This document shows positions 44,356-56,328 of a stretch of DNA of 64,000 bases, piece by piece. Every line of letters starts with the position of its first letter. The stretch's first letter is position 1. The stretch covers positions 310,001 to 374,000 of the forward strand of contig JAPEUQ010000008.1 of NCBI GenBank assembly GCA_027946365.1. The letters are read 5' to 3'. Both the position numbers and the translations under genes were made by a program. The DNA comes from Kalmusia sp. IMI 367209. Its lineage: Eukaryota; Ascomycota; Dothideomycetes; Pleosporales; Didymosphaeriaceae. The notes below the pieces were generated by a model. It did no database searches and was not told where the DNA came from. It saw only the letters and a list, made by a program, of their open reading frames with translations.

Positions 44356-45591
44356 ATGTCATCCTCTATTGTCGAAATTTCTCGACGTGATCTTGAAAAA
44401 CTCAATATTCCGAGCGAGGCCTCGATCGTGAACACTCAGCACCTATGCTCCTACAATTGGAAAAATGCATCGGTGCCCACTATCGCAGTCCCAGGAATTC
44501 CGCCTCTTTGGAAACCCTTCAGAGGGCAGCGACAGCTCAAGAAGGATTCTGGGCTTGTCTACATCGACCAAAATGCAGACCGTCATCCCAGTAGTCCACT
44601 TGAACCACTCTTTCGAGCACTGTACCTTACGAATGCACAATTTAACATCGCGTCCGTTGACGTTGTAACTGATCGGAACAACATCCGGAAACTGCTCGGG
44701 TTTGTCAATCCTGATTCGGCTAGAAATGGTCTAGAGTCATTTGCCATCAAAGTGGAATTGTCGAAGGGTACAGCCCTATTTTGTCGCCAGGAGGCTGCTT
44801 CTCGCGAGTTCATAATGCCACACCAGTTTCGAGGTTATGGTCACGAGTATGAGAAAGCATACACCAAAGCTGGAATCAGCGACAGTTCTGGCCATCACAG
44901 AATTGTCTCCTACCGCTTTGGTGATCTAAACTTTATCGTTCGGCATGAGACAGACGGATACATCGAAACGGAAAAATCTAATGAACAAAAGCCGGACAAT
45001 GACAATCTTGCGTCCCTCTTGGATTCGCTGTCTCTTTCTTCATCCACGGAGCCTACCCGGACAACAATGCCTAATGATTCGAAACTGGTCATTGAGAAAG
45101 AAGGCAGTATCATACCTCTTGACTCAACACTCGAGATCAAAACGCGTGTCTCGCACAAGCCAATCGCTTTCCACGAGGTCGCGCCTCAGCTATGGGTTTC
45201 GCAGACTCCGAACCTGGTACGAGCCTACCACACGAGGGGCAAGTTTCAAGAAGCAGAGGTAGAGGAGGTATCAGCCACGGTCAAGCGATGGGAAAAGGAC
45301 AATCAGAAGCATCTTCGAACATTATCTGGATTAATTTCTGAGATCATCAAACGTGTTCAGGGCTGCGGCGGGAGAGCTATGCTCAGGTACGACGCAACGA
45401 GAGACAAATTGACAATTTCACGGATGGATGGAGGAGGAAAGATGTTGCCCGAAGACCTATATGCTAAATGGGTGGAGATGGAGCCGAGTGGTCTGGCAGA
45501 TGGACCCAAAGCAGCCCCGCAACAGCAGAAAGCCGGGAAGGCTGCAACAGTCACTGTGTTGAATTTGAGTGACGATAGTGTCAATGTTTAG
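44356..45591 (+). CDS. Conserved fungal protein of the family often labelled 'geranylgeranyl pyrophosphate synthetase'
   Basis: A single-exon gene of 411 aa starting MSSSIVEISRR (ATG 44356). An in-frame ATG at 44320 is weaker. Recognisable blocks are DSGLVYIDQNADRHPSSPLE, VVTDRNNIRKLL, and YRFGDLNFIVRHETDGYIE (about residues 200-220). These mark an ascomycete family that, to my recollection, many databases annotate as a GGPP synthetase. I see no DDxxD motif or other prenyltransferase signature, so that label is probably a propagated error. The actual function is unknown. It should not be taken as the precursor enzyme for the nearby terpene cyclase. Confidence 0.7.
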   Translation: MSSSIVEISRRDLEKLNIPSEASIVNTQHLCSYNWKNASVPTIAVPGIPPLWKPFRGQRQLKKDSGLVYIDQNADRHPSSPLEPLFRALYLTNAQFNIASVDVVTDRNNIRKLLGFVNPDSARNGLESFAIKVELSKGTALFCRQEAASREFIMPHQFRGYGHEYEKAYTKAGISDSSGHHRIVSYRFGDLNFIVRHETDGYIETEKSNEQKPDNDNLASLLDSLSLSSSTEPTRTTMPNDSKLVIEKEGSIIPLDSTLEIKTRVSHKPIAFHEVAPQLWVSQTPNLVRAYHTRGKFQEAEVEEVSATVKRWEKDNQKHLRTLSGLISEIIKRVQGCGGRAMLRYDATRDKLTISRMDGGGKMLPEDLYAKWVEMEPSGLADGPKAAPQQQKAGKAATVTVLNLSDDSVNV

Positions 45592-47289
45592 TATGGATTT
45601 CCTAGTATTTGCAAACTTTACTTTCGCATGTAATAGTAGTCACATAGTCTTGAGGTATTCGTATCGAAGTACTGGAAAATGCAATCTATTCACAGGAACA
45701 CCTCTTGTTCGAACTACTTTGCCACGATAGGAACCATGGTCCGGGCGGGCATTGAGGAACTTGAATCATGACGAAGACTTTCCATGTGATGAACTTGATT
45801 GTTTGATTAGCATGCTTATTAGGGTCTGTACTTTTCATTTTGGCTTCGATCTTGCAGAACGGCGAAGGGGCACTTGCGCACATACCATTATTACTTTCCG
45901 CCAATAGCGGCAGTATTACTTAACAAAGCCTCTGAATATTCAAGATACCTAATTGATGGAACGGCCGATACGTTATCGTTGGCAGCGATGGTCGTTGGCA
46001 TGCCAATGACTCGCGAAGACCTGGCTTCACCGCGTCATTCACGCTGGTGTCTGACCTCCGCTCATTCTGGCACTACATATGACTGGATTAATGTATGAAG
46101 TGATTAGCGTTGCATGTGAATTTCGCTTCTGGGATTGAAGTAGAAGAAAGAGCAAAGCAAATATCTTGGACGTTCCTACGTACGCAACATCTGACATATT
46201 AGAGACCCGATACATGGAAGTTAGAGCCTAACTTGATGGGATATACTTACTTAGATTTTTTGCGTACGCCTGTGGTGCTAGTATCTGAGGCAACACCATT
46301 GCATATAAAGCGAACGACTCATGGTGCTGATCCTTCCCGAAACCAATTCTGACATAATTCCTCACCACGGCGCTCAGAGGACAGTCAGCAGTAGCACAGC
46401 TGCACCATTTTTCTGCAAGGCTTTTGGCTCCGGGCTACACGGGCTGCTGTCAGGGCTGCATTACTTTGTCGACATGTGTTAAGCTAGCTAAGCGCGCGAA
46501 TGAGTAATAATAGTGGGAGTTTTTATTTGTAAGATCCATATAGCGTAAGCCCTTGTGGATAAGAGTTCTTATTGGATGAGATCTGTCGCATCCTTTCTGG
46601 TATATGAGCTTACTTTTTCCGTGTAGCATAGATCCTTTGTTTATAATGCATGTGGACTACACCTTCGAGGAGCAATTGATGAAATGATCATAGCAGGATC
46701 TATCTGATTCATGTATAGAGATCTTCATCAATATTGATTTATCGGTATATTGACTAATCGTAGATTATACAATGTTTAATTTTTCCGACTCAATCATCTT
46801 TAGATTCATTGATATACCATAAAAAGAGTTCCTATTTGACCTTTTGTCTATCACCCCGAATAGTGAACCAGCTCTGCAGCTCTTTATTTGATAATTATAT
46901 AACACTCCGAGACAAGGCTAGCTCTTTCTTCTGCACTACTATATCTCAGCTCCAGATGGACGACTTTCTCTTCCTCTCAACTGGACTGCTCCCATGTTTT
47001 CGAAATCACGGAAATCTCCTTTGCTTTCTCGGGCCTTTTCAGCTTGATCCAAATAGAAAGGTCTACGGGAAAGCCTTTGCGCAAGAGTTATAAGATAGTG
47101 TTCTTGATGTTAAGCGAAATGGTGGAAAGGCTTGCGAAGCCTGCTAGAGAAGGAAGAATGTGGACCAATAGTGTCTGAGCGCTCTGTTGTGGTTGCAATC
47201 GGTGTGTGAATATATCCGGGGGCCATCTTTTGCATTCGTGTGATGATTAGTGTCCGCGATGCATTTCGCCTCTGATACCAGGTGTCCAT
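45592..47289. other. A+T-rich gene-poor stretch
   Basis: 1.7 kb with strong A+T bias, especially 46500-46900. No coding frame of substance and no recognisable element. It separates the orphan-gene group from the tandem zinc-finger pair and could be decayed repeat DNA. Confidence 0.45.
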
Positions 47290-48795
47290 TCAGTCAGTCA
47301 TTCTTTGTGGCTCCTCTGCTTCTGCTCGCCGCGCGCACCTCGCAACATGTCTTTCGAAGTTATCTCGTCGTAGAAAGATTTTCTCGGGGATCGAGCACCC
47401 CGGGTTGGGACATCGGAAGCCGCGGGTCTCGGTAGGAAGATGGTTTCGGTGGACTGTGCGTTCGTGGCGTTTGAGGTCGGTCTTGAGGTGGAATGTGTTG
47501 GAGCATATAGTGCAGGAGTAGCGACGGACGTGCTTGCGATGGATGTGAGCGCTGGACTTTGTTAGTAACAATTCGACCAGGCAATTTCGGGTTCTTTGTG
47601 ACTTACTTGAGTTGGCCTGTAGTCTTGAAGCTCCTCTTGCAGTGGATGCACAATGTTCTTCCTACTCCTTGTGTTACTTCATGCCCACTTCCAGATGCTG
47701 TCTGAAGCTGCTCAAGAATGTCTTGGTTCAAAGTGGGAGACTGAGAATTATTCTCCTGGGACTTGTGATCCATGAGCGGAGCCGCTGAGTCTTGAGAGTC
47801 TGTGCTCGATGGTGATGAGCTGGACGTTTCCTCCGACGGGCTGCTTTCCTTCGAACCGTCTCCCTCTGATGCAATCATGGCTTCTTGTGCGTTCTGTTGT
47901 ACTTCGTTATTTCGCGGCGGGTCTGAATATTGACAGGTCAGTCACTTTCCTTGTCGGGGAAGCACCAGCAAGTGTGTAGCAGATGTCAGCTATAGCGATA
48001 TATTGCCAGGTACGTACCGTCTAGATCCATGCCGTATTCGGGATAGGGCTCACCCTGAAGTAAGCCATCACCGTTCTCATTTTGTATTGTGTCATCCTCA
48101 TTAACAACTCCTTTGCCTTTTGGTCCAAGCAGATGCTTGAATATCACTGGATTTGGCTCATGTTCGACGGCCCATGGGCTCACGCATTCATTATCATCGG
48201 GAATTTCCTCCGCCTGCTTGCTTGATTCACCCTCTAGGTCAGATAGCCCAATGTGCGGAAGCCGCGACGGAAGAACTGTGATGTTGAGAGGCTGAGCTGC
48301 ACTGTTCGACACTGAAGATGGATTGCTTCCTATAGGCAGATTCCTCAGAAAAGACACCTTATCGAGGCCAAGTACCTCTTCTGTTGTGACTTGATTCGTG
48401 GCTTTAGGTATCGAGCAGCTGTTCAATGGGGATGACGGATCCTGCTCGTGTTCTTTGCGTTGCACCCCAAGATTGATTTGATAGTCTCTCTCATCCACTC
48501 TTGTTACAAGTGTTGTATCTTCAGTTCGCTCATGTAGAGTCGTGCCGTCTTTTTCACCTCGTGAAACTGCAGTTGTACCTTCCAGATCGCGCGACTCCGT
48601 CCTCCTATCTCTCCGTCGACGACGCCAGTTCGCAAAATACAATAGGCATAATGGCCCAGCGATCAGTACAAAAACGCCGACAACGATGCCGACTGCGACA
48701 CCTGTTCTCTCCCTTCTTTCTCTCGCGGAATAATCGTCGGGCGACTGCTGTGGAGGCCCCGGACCCGGGTCCATGGTTAATGGTACGAAGCCCAA
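47290..48795 (-). CDS. Membrane-anchored C2H2 zinc-finger protein, copy 1
   Basis: Three exons, 48795-48018, 47922-47607 and 47551-47290, encode 451 aa. The introns (95 and 55 nt) have good donors and CTGAC/CTAAC branch points, and phases agree exactly. Residues 33-57 are one transmembrane helix followed by an RRRRRDRR stop-transfer cluster, so the remaining 390 residues face the cytosol. A disordered Ser/Glu-rich middle leads to three fingers: C351/C354/H367/H372, C378/C381/H394/H399, and a C2HC finger C412/C417/H433/C437 ending in LRRDNFERHVARC. It is the head-to-tail paralogue of the gene at 49980-52857, sharing a PWAVE-x3-PNPVIF motif and the same third finger. A membrane-tethered regulator released by cleavage is an inference. 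ATG 48774 is an alternative start. Confidence 0.72.
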
Positions 48796-49979
48796 CCGAA
48801 ATTAACAAGTCGTCCAAGTCCTCGTGGCAGGCCTCGCCCAATCAACGGAAGATCAGTCTTACCGATACCTGATTAGTGATAAGCTATCCGTAAATATACG
48901 CGGCCGTTTCCATTTCCGCATACATGGTGCCGAGAGAAGCGAGGGGAAAACTTCTAGAAGAGTGATGGAAAAAAGGAATGGTGTATATGTTGTGCAGTGG
49001 TGCAGGAAAAGGGAAGGCCCAAGCGCAAGGCTGAGCTGGGAGGCATACTAGAATCTTGAGCCCGGAGCTTGATTGGTGGCATGAAGCTAACCAGTCTACC
49101 GGGTATTTGGATATATTAACCATACCCTAGCGCTACCCCGCTACGTGACCAGAACCTGGCCTACGGGGACCGACGATGTGTATTGCTTGCAGTATGATTC
49201 CGTTGCCTAGTTTACACTCGTGATGTTGTTCTAGAAGGTTTCGGTGAAGATCTAAGTTGCGCTATCATGAAGGCGTGAAAAAAATTGACTGATTTTTTAT
49301 TAGCCACAAATCCTGCTGACTTGACCTGGCAAAATTTGATGAAAGGTTTTCTTAGACATACATTCTAGTATGTAGGGTTGCGGCACAGTATCCACACTGC
49401 CCGTCTTATTGCGAAAGTGACTTGCCTGCGAAAGGAGCTGGAGCTGCCTGGAGGCGCAAAGGTGTATGTTCGAAATGAATGGCATCGAAAACGCAAGTAC
49501 CCACGTAGTGCAAGCAAGTTTGTTCCCACGGCCATCCTGACTCTTGGATCCTAGGGATCTTCATGAATGACCTTCTCGTCCGTAAGCTGCACGTAAAATC
49601 CGGTTCTTTTTCGTATTCGCGGGAATTGCCCGATAAAACCCTCGCTTATGATACTCAATTGAGGCGCTTTTATTATACCACCGTAGCAAAAGGAAATGCA
49701 GTCCAGCAGACCTGCTTTGCCCTAGCTTTAATACGATAAATAGTAATGGATCTCTCCTGCAGGACTTGAACATGCAATGATTGTTGTGTTGGTATTTAGG
49801 TCTTGCTGTGGCAGTCGCAGCGTTCCGTAGCTCCATCGATAAATCGCTACGCTCTTGGCTGAAACATGTTTGGTCATGCCAATGTAATGGCACTCGCCGT
49901 CGATCTCCTCTAATGCCCTTACTGTCCCGGTTGCAGGCAAGCAAAGATGTGCAAAGCATCGCAATTCGACAGAAAGGCA
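48796..49979. other. Spacer between tandem zinc-finger genes
   Basis: 1.2 kb between the 3' end of copy 2 and the start of copy 1, both on the minus strand. It holds the copy 1 promoter. No other gene was recognised. Confidence 0.5.
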
Positions 49980-52857
49980 TCACTCAGCCGCATCATCGCC
50001 CATACATCGTCGGACGTGTCGTTCGAAGTTGTCCCTGCGCAGGAATTGCTTGTTAGGAACGCTGCATCGCGGATTCCTGCACACGAAAGTTTTCGCATGC
50101 ATCTGCACCTCCTTGTGTACAGTACGCATATGTCGATTCAAGTCGGCCTTGAGAGCGAACCTTGCATGGCAGGAATTATCGTAGGTACATATGTGGCGAC
50201 GACATCGTCTTCGCTGGCGGTGTTCGCTGGGTGTCGTCAGTGATTTGGAGCTTCATTAAGAAAGAAAGACTCACATAAAGTCTTCTTCGGACGAGAAAAT
50301 TTTATTGCATTGAGTGCAAGTGGTTTGATTTGATGAGATTTCCGGTATAGGTAAACTTATTGAGTCTATGACTGCGCAAAAGGTACTTAACGCAGGTTCT
50401 CTCGCGGATTGTGGGCTTTCCGATGGAGAACCTATACTAGATATTGGCGTAGATTGATAGTTTACTTCGACGTCGCTCGTCATCAAAAGGCTATCTGGTG
50501 ACGAGTCCAGTTCGTCTTTGAATTGATTGAGTGTGTCCTTACCGTCAACCAGTTGCCTTTGGGTAGTTTTTGGTGTAGTTTCATTCTTTGAGAGCATACT
50601 TTCTTCGAAATTCGTCGTTGACGCAGTCATAAACCCATCTTGCGATTTGGGATCGGCTGCCATGACTGCGTTTCCCTCCCCCTCCCCCGCCCCCGCGCGG
50701 CATTGCTCTGGAAGAGCATGTCTTAGATGAGAGAATATTACAGGATTGGGACTGATCTCGACCGCCCAAGGATCGATGCCTGAAGAGCATGGGTCAAACG
50801 ACTTTCTGTGATGTCTTTCGTGGACATCTGCTATCACTGCGGGTATGGGTAGCGACGGGAACTCAGCAGACACATAGAGGTCTCGCATACCAGATTCTTC
50901 CACATCAATTGTGAAGTGACCCGATATTGTCTCATCTGATTGGTTGCTTGGCCAAGAGCCTATCTGTCCTCGAGGTGAAATAGGTCGAGCCAGCTTCTCA
51001 TATGTCCTCGGAAGGACTGAGTGTTGGCATTCCTCTCCTTCAAGTTCGTTTTCAACATATCCTTTGTAATAACTTGGGATATAGGCCTTATAATCAGAGT
51101 ATGTCTCGGGCGACCATGAATATAGCCCCCTCTTGTGGGTCCCCTTCTGAAGAATCTAGCATATCATGGTCGGTTGAAGTTGAACTCGGAGTCCGTGCAC
51201 GAATGTTGTCCTGTATACTGTCTGCGCTTCCTGGGCCTCTGCTTCCTCTTCGACGCCGCCGAATCCGCCGACCCCGCTGTTGTTCGCGTATCTGAGGCAG
51301 GTCGGATGGATGAATATAACTCCCCGAAAATGGTCTCATTGGATTCGGCGTCGGCATGTCTCTACCAGACGAAGATTCACCTCTGTTGCTGAACGATGCA
51401 TTCACTATAGCGAAGTTCGTTTCGGGCCTGGAAGTTGCTGGAGAGGGGCTCCGCGTTCGAATTACGCTCGCATTCTCCATAGAACTCGCCTCACCAAAAT
51501 CCGATGCGACAAATCTAGAAGGATCAAAAGTTGATCGAAAGCCGTCATTTATACTCGGTAGCGGTGGTGTCGTCGACTGTGTGCGAGCTCGTTCGATTTC
51601 TTCTTCCTCGAGTTTCATCACCCTATTCCTGTCTTCATCAAAATCTGACTTATCATCCGAGACCACGCCCCACGAATCTGGGATATCCCACTCAGCCGAC
51701 GAACTTTCCTGAAAGATGCGATCCCTAAGCGCCGCTCTGTCCGCTATTCCTAAGCTTTCCACATCTTCATCATCATTATCGTCATGTACAACCACAGACC
51801 ACTCATCTTCGCTTTGAACATCCGAGCTTGCCCTAAACCCCCCGTCGGCCATCATATAATCGATTCCCATCTGTGTCCCAAGCCCGTCGAACCCTGGAGG
51901 AGAGTCTGATTCTGCTCTTGCATCTTGCAGCTCATGATTTGAACCTATGCTTAAAGAGTTCAGTTCAACAACACGAACAGGATAAACTTTATTGCTCGGT
52001 GGTTTCTCCCGTTGGAGTTCCTTTGAAGCTCCAACAGCCTGTAAGGTCTCTCGTGTATGTTGCGAACTTTCATCTTGTTGAGTATCGCCATCTGTATTTC
52101 CTTCCCTGAGCGGAAGGCGTGGGTGGTCGTCTTGAATCTCTGGAGGATGCGCAGAATTTGTCGTAAGGGAACTAGGCCGCGCAGTGAGTCTTCTCGGGTG
52201 TGTATCCTGTGAGTTCATGAGGGAACCTATCATGCCACCCAAGTGCTCTTCTGGAAAAGTAGTACGTATAGTCTTCGGTCCTGACTGTGGTTCTTTGCCG
52301 GAAATTGACCATTTGCTTCGAACCTCTGGTATTTCGTTTTCATCAGTACCTTGCTCTTGAAACGCCAATTCCCCCCTCATATCCAAATCCTCATATAGAC
52401 CGTCTTCGATGGGTCGTTTAGAAAGCGCATGTCTAGTCTTACGAGTCGCCATACGACGCCTCGATGCATCTTTGAAATAATCTGGACCGTGGTCCTCGCC
52501 ATGAAGGATAGCCTCTCTGATTGACGGAGCGTAGAGCTCTGCCGGCGGACTATCCATCTCACTAATTGGCGGAAACGGACCGAGTCCTTTTCTGCCACGT
52601 TCTCCGTCCCACTCATAGACCATCTCATGTCGTGGTGAGCCTAGAGACTCGTTAAAGAGCTCCGACACGCCATGCTTGCCCTCACCTGCAGCGCCCGAAG
52701 AAGACAATCTGTAATCCGGTTCCCCTCCACTAAGCTCACATGCTCTAATGTCCCTTCTCCTAGCCCGCCAAAGCAACGCAACAAGCCATACAAGCAGCAT
52801 AACGCTAAGCGTAACACCCAGGCCGACGCCGAGCGCGATACGCGTAGACTGCTTCAT
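49980..52857 (-). CDS. Membrane-anchored C2H2 zinc-finger protein, copy 2, one frameshift
   Basis: A long first exon (52857-50275) and a last exon (50226-49980) flank a 48-nt intron with a CTGAC branch point. The N terminus is a single membrane helix (residues about 7-30) followed by RARRR. A 750-residue disordered, acidic/Ser-rich region follows. The C-terminal fingers mirror copy 1: a first CTQC finger split by the intron at the same place, a second C-x5-C-x12-H-x4-H finger, and a third C2HC finger ending LRRDNFERHVRRC. The frame changes at a CCCCC run (51126-51130, GGGGG in the gene). One base fewer joins DPQEG to LYSWSPETYSDYK and gives 942 aa in total. Without this the upstream frame stops at 51094 and the fingers are lost. 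Confidence 0.65.
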
Positions 52858-53488
52858 CCTGGCGTCTTCTGAGATACGTCGTCAAACAGCAAGCAACGAC
52901 AAGGAAAAAAGAGCGGAACAGTTTGGAACATGGAGGAAACCTGAGGCGTGCGTGAGTGAGTGGGAGTGATATACCAGGCTCGAGTGGTACAAGGCTGAGC
53001 TCGCTTGCGGAGGCATACAGTGTGTGATTGGTCAGATGGCTTGTATACTGTAGAATGGCATGGATGACATTGCGAGACTCTGCACGCGGAGGCACACAGG
53101 CGTCCCTTGGGATAACGATCAGAGACATACGATCTCAGCCTCGTACGCAAGAATCTGGGAATAATTGAAGACATTCGACATTCTGTCTCTATTCACAGCT
53201 TGCGCTAGCTACCCTGTGACCTCCCGATCTCGCTTCTTGCATGCATGCATACCCATCTAGTGCGTCCTTAAGGATAACCTGTGTAAGGAAAGTAAACCGA
53301 TAAAACCTATCAAACGCCTTCTTCATGCCCGGTAAGATGCAGATGGGATGCAGATGGGATATCAATACAAAGTCCCCATGGTGAGCCCGAGAGGCGCTAG
53401 ATCTGACAAAGGAAATGTAAGTAGACGAAACGAGAAAAAGACAAATAGACAACGTAAAACTCAAATCTAAATCAAAAGTTTGCAGGGA
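52858..53488. other. Intergenic stretch, nothing recognised
   Basis: The promoter region of zinc-finger copy 2 and the 3' side of the CLC gene. Short antiparallel frames only. Confidence 0.45.
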
Positions 53489-56328
53489 TTATTTCTCACT
53501 TGATTCCAGCTCTTTGATATACTTGACGAAGGCCTTTTTGTGTACCTGCAGAGCGAATAGTTAGCATCAAATTCGTAGTGTTTTAATGGGAACAACTTAC
53601 CAGACCAGCATACTTTCCATCCCTCAACACGCAGACATATCTCAGCCCGAGCTTGACGAAGCACTCGTAGACCAGGTCCATCGGTGAGTGAATGTCAAGC
53701 GCGACTGGCGCCGGATCGATGTAAGGAGTGAAGTCACTGTTCTCCACTTCCTCGCGGCTATCAGCCATATGCTCACGGCCGGCGGCCCAGTCTACGAGCG
53801 GCGACATAAGGCATAGCGTATTGTCTTCGTCTTCGAGTTTGTCAAGAGCAAATTCGAGATCTGGCGCAGGAATGAGACCGACAAGGACGCCACGCTTCAG
53901 AATAGGAAGTCCACCGTCAATCTCGCCCATCATCTGGAGGTACTCTTGTTTCTCTCGAAGCTCGGACGCGGGAATTAAACTCGAATCAGAAATGTCTATG
54001 ATGCGTTCTTCGCGGGTGCGAGGTGTAATATCGCCCAGTTCAGAAGTGAAGATAGGTCGGACTTTGTTGTCTAAGAAAGGATATGCGTTCATGTCTGTCA
54101 AGAGGTCATAGATGCTAAGAGGTTCGATGGCATCGGCAGTCCATTTGGCAACAAGGATGCCGAGTGAAAATGGCAGGACATGATCTAAACTGCCAGTAAG
54201 TTCGAAAAGAATCACAGCCAACGTGACGGTCAGACGGGTCACACCAGTCATTGTGGCACCAGCTGCTACCATTGCGTACACACCAGGAACAACGCAAGAG
54301 CCGGGTGGTCCGGATGGGTCGCAGTGGCCGAACAGGCCTGCACTAGCGAAACGTAGGGCAAACAACTGGACTGTGTGACCGACCATCCGTCCCGCAAGGC
54401 CTCCTACGACCATAGATGGTACATAGATACCGGCTGGCACTTTGATACCGAACGTGATGACTGTGAGACCCGCTTTGATGACGAAGGCGACGAGGAGGAC
54501 TTTGAGAACGTCTGGTATGTGCTCTCTCGTAGGGCACAGGCCGTCACCACCTTCGGTGAAAGTGTCACATGGACTGGCGAGCTCGAATAACAGCTCGGCG
54601 ACAGGAAGCTTAGTATAGCGGTTCCAAAAACTGAGGAGCCCAGTGACTACGGCAACGAGAAAAACTTCCAGCATAGGGTATTTCTTGATCACGGCAATGC
54701 GTCTGAAAGTGCGTGCCCAGATGCGTGATGCTTTGATGAAAAGCGCACCCAAAACTCCACCCAGTGCGCCGGTGAAGATGAATGCGATGAGTTCGAAAAA
54801 TTTCCAGTCGAGTATGTAGCGAACCTCGAATAAGACGATTTTGTTTGTGCCATATGGATTCAGGAATTTCAAGGACAGAGCGGCAGCCTATTGATGTCAG
54901 ACAGTAGACGTAGTAACATGAAGAAAAACTTACAATGCAGCAAAAAAAAGTACGAAACAACGTTTTAGAAGGGAAGTAGTAGCTGACTTCCTCCAAACTG
55001 AACAGCACCCCACCGATGGGGGCGCCGAAAGCCACAGCTACACCACACGCGGCACTAGCACTTAAGATCTCGCGTCGCTTTCCATCGTTTTTGCTGTACT
55101 TGGAGAAGATACGGCACGCGATATTTCCAATCGCAGTGGAAATGTGAACGTAAGGACCTTCTTTGCCGAGAGACAGACCCGAGGCCACACTAAGGATCAG
55201 ACCGAGCGTCTTAATGACCAAGGTGCGTACACCGAGATAGCCGTGCAACACGAAGCCGCTTAGGATGACTTTGACTTCGGCCACGCCGCTACCAGCAGCT
55301 GAATAGTATACCATCGGAGGACGCAGCTGGAGCTCGTTGTACCTCGCCTCGTGAGTCATGTCCGGCTTCCCATCGTCTTGGTGAGAATGAGCGATATCAG
55401 CACCGAGGTTCTCGTCGAGAGTCGCGATCGAGATGGCAGATGGGACAACGGTCTTAGTCATCAAGGTCAAGAGGCAGGAAGCGACAGAGAGGACGATGAC
55501 GCCGAGAACGAAGGCAGCAAATTGCGTGTTCACAGAGTCCAGCCGGTCGCTGCGAATGACACGCGACCAGTGCAGCCAGTCTTTACACAAGCTTGCCCCC
55601 TCGCAACAGGTCTTCCTACTCTTATACCAGCCCGTTGTGCAATAGCCCTCTTTCCAGTCATAGAGGGTATTTTCGGTGATGTTGACAAAGTAGGCAACGA
55701 GTGCAGTCAAGATGCCAATGAGGGCGACAAGAATCCAGCCCTGAGCCCCATCGAACCAGGCAGATATCCGGCCCCGGATATCTTTGCGGCTCCGAAGGAC
55801 CTTGACACGGTACGCATCGGCGATGCTATCGTGAACCCAGTCAGTCGACGTGAACTGGTCGTACCACACGCGGTCGTCGGCGAAGACGGAGAGCTTGGAC
55901 TGCTGCATGGCCTGCATGCTGTTCTCTCTCGTGACCCCTGGGCGGTCGCCTAGAGCATCTACCAGTCGCTGGGAGAAGTTATGATTGAAAGAACCCTGGC
56001 GGCTGTGGTGACGCATCCGCGTGTTTGTGAGAAGCTGGCTATTGTGCCGCACTCCATATGGGCGGGGTGTGCCAGGAACCGTAGCCGGCACGCTGGCATA
56101 CGACCGCGAGTTGTGGGTGTTTCCCAGCAGAGATGACCGTTCGGTCACATTGTGATGGGTGAGATCGTTATCGGACGCTCGGTTCGGTCGGAGTGGACGG
56201 AAGGTCGCGGTTGGTGAGGTAGGCGTTGTGCTGCTGATGGTGTCGCTACGTTCTTGTCGCTCGAGGTAGGCATCGTCGGGTGTTTCCTGATCGTCGACGC
56301 TGTGATAGGATTTCATGGACTTCGGCAT
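53489..56328 (-). CDS. CLC-family voltage-gated chloride channel/exchanger
   Basis: Exons 56328-54934, 54887-53601 and 53545-53489 join in phase to 912 aa. A long disordered cytosolic N terminus (about 190 residues) precedes the CLC membrane domain. Signatures are GSGVAE at 346-351 (the GSGIP Cl--binding loop), GKEGPYVH from residue 388 with the gating glutamate E390, and GVAVAFGAPIGGVLFSLEE after it. Exon 2 adds the PAGIYVPSMVVGG (GxFxP-type) loop. A C-terminal CBS pair follows, ending in VKYIKELESSEK. It is related to yeast Gef1, which loads chloride into Golgi or endosomal compartments, but is longer than Gef1. It is intact with no frameshift. Confidence 0.92.

Noticed and set aside
55351..55953. 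A 200-codon plus-strand frame
   Set aside because: It is antisense to the CLC channel exon, which carries unmistakable channel motifs.
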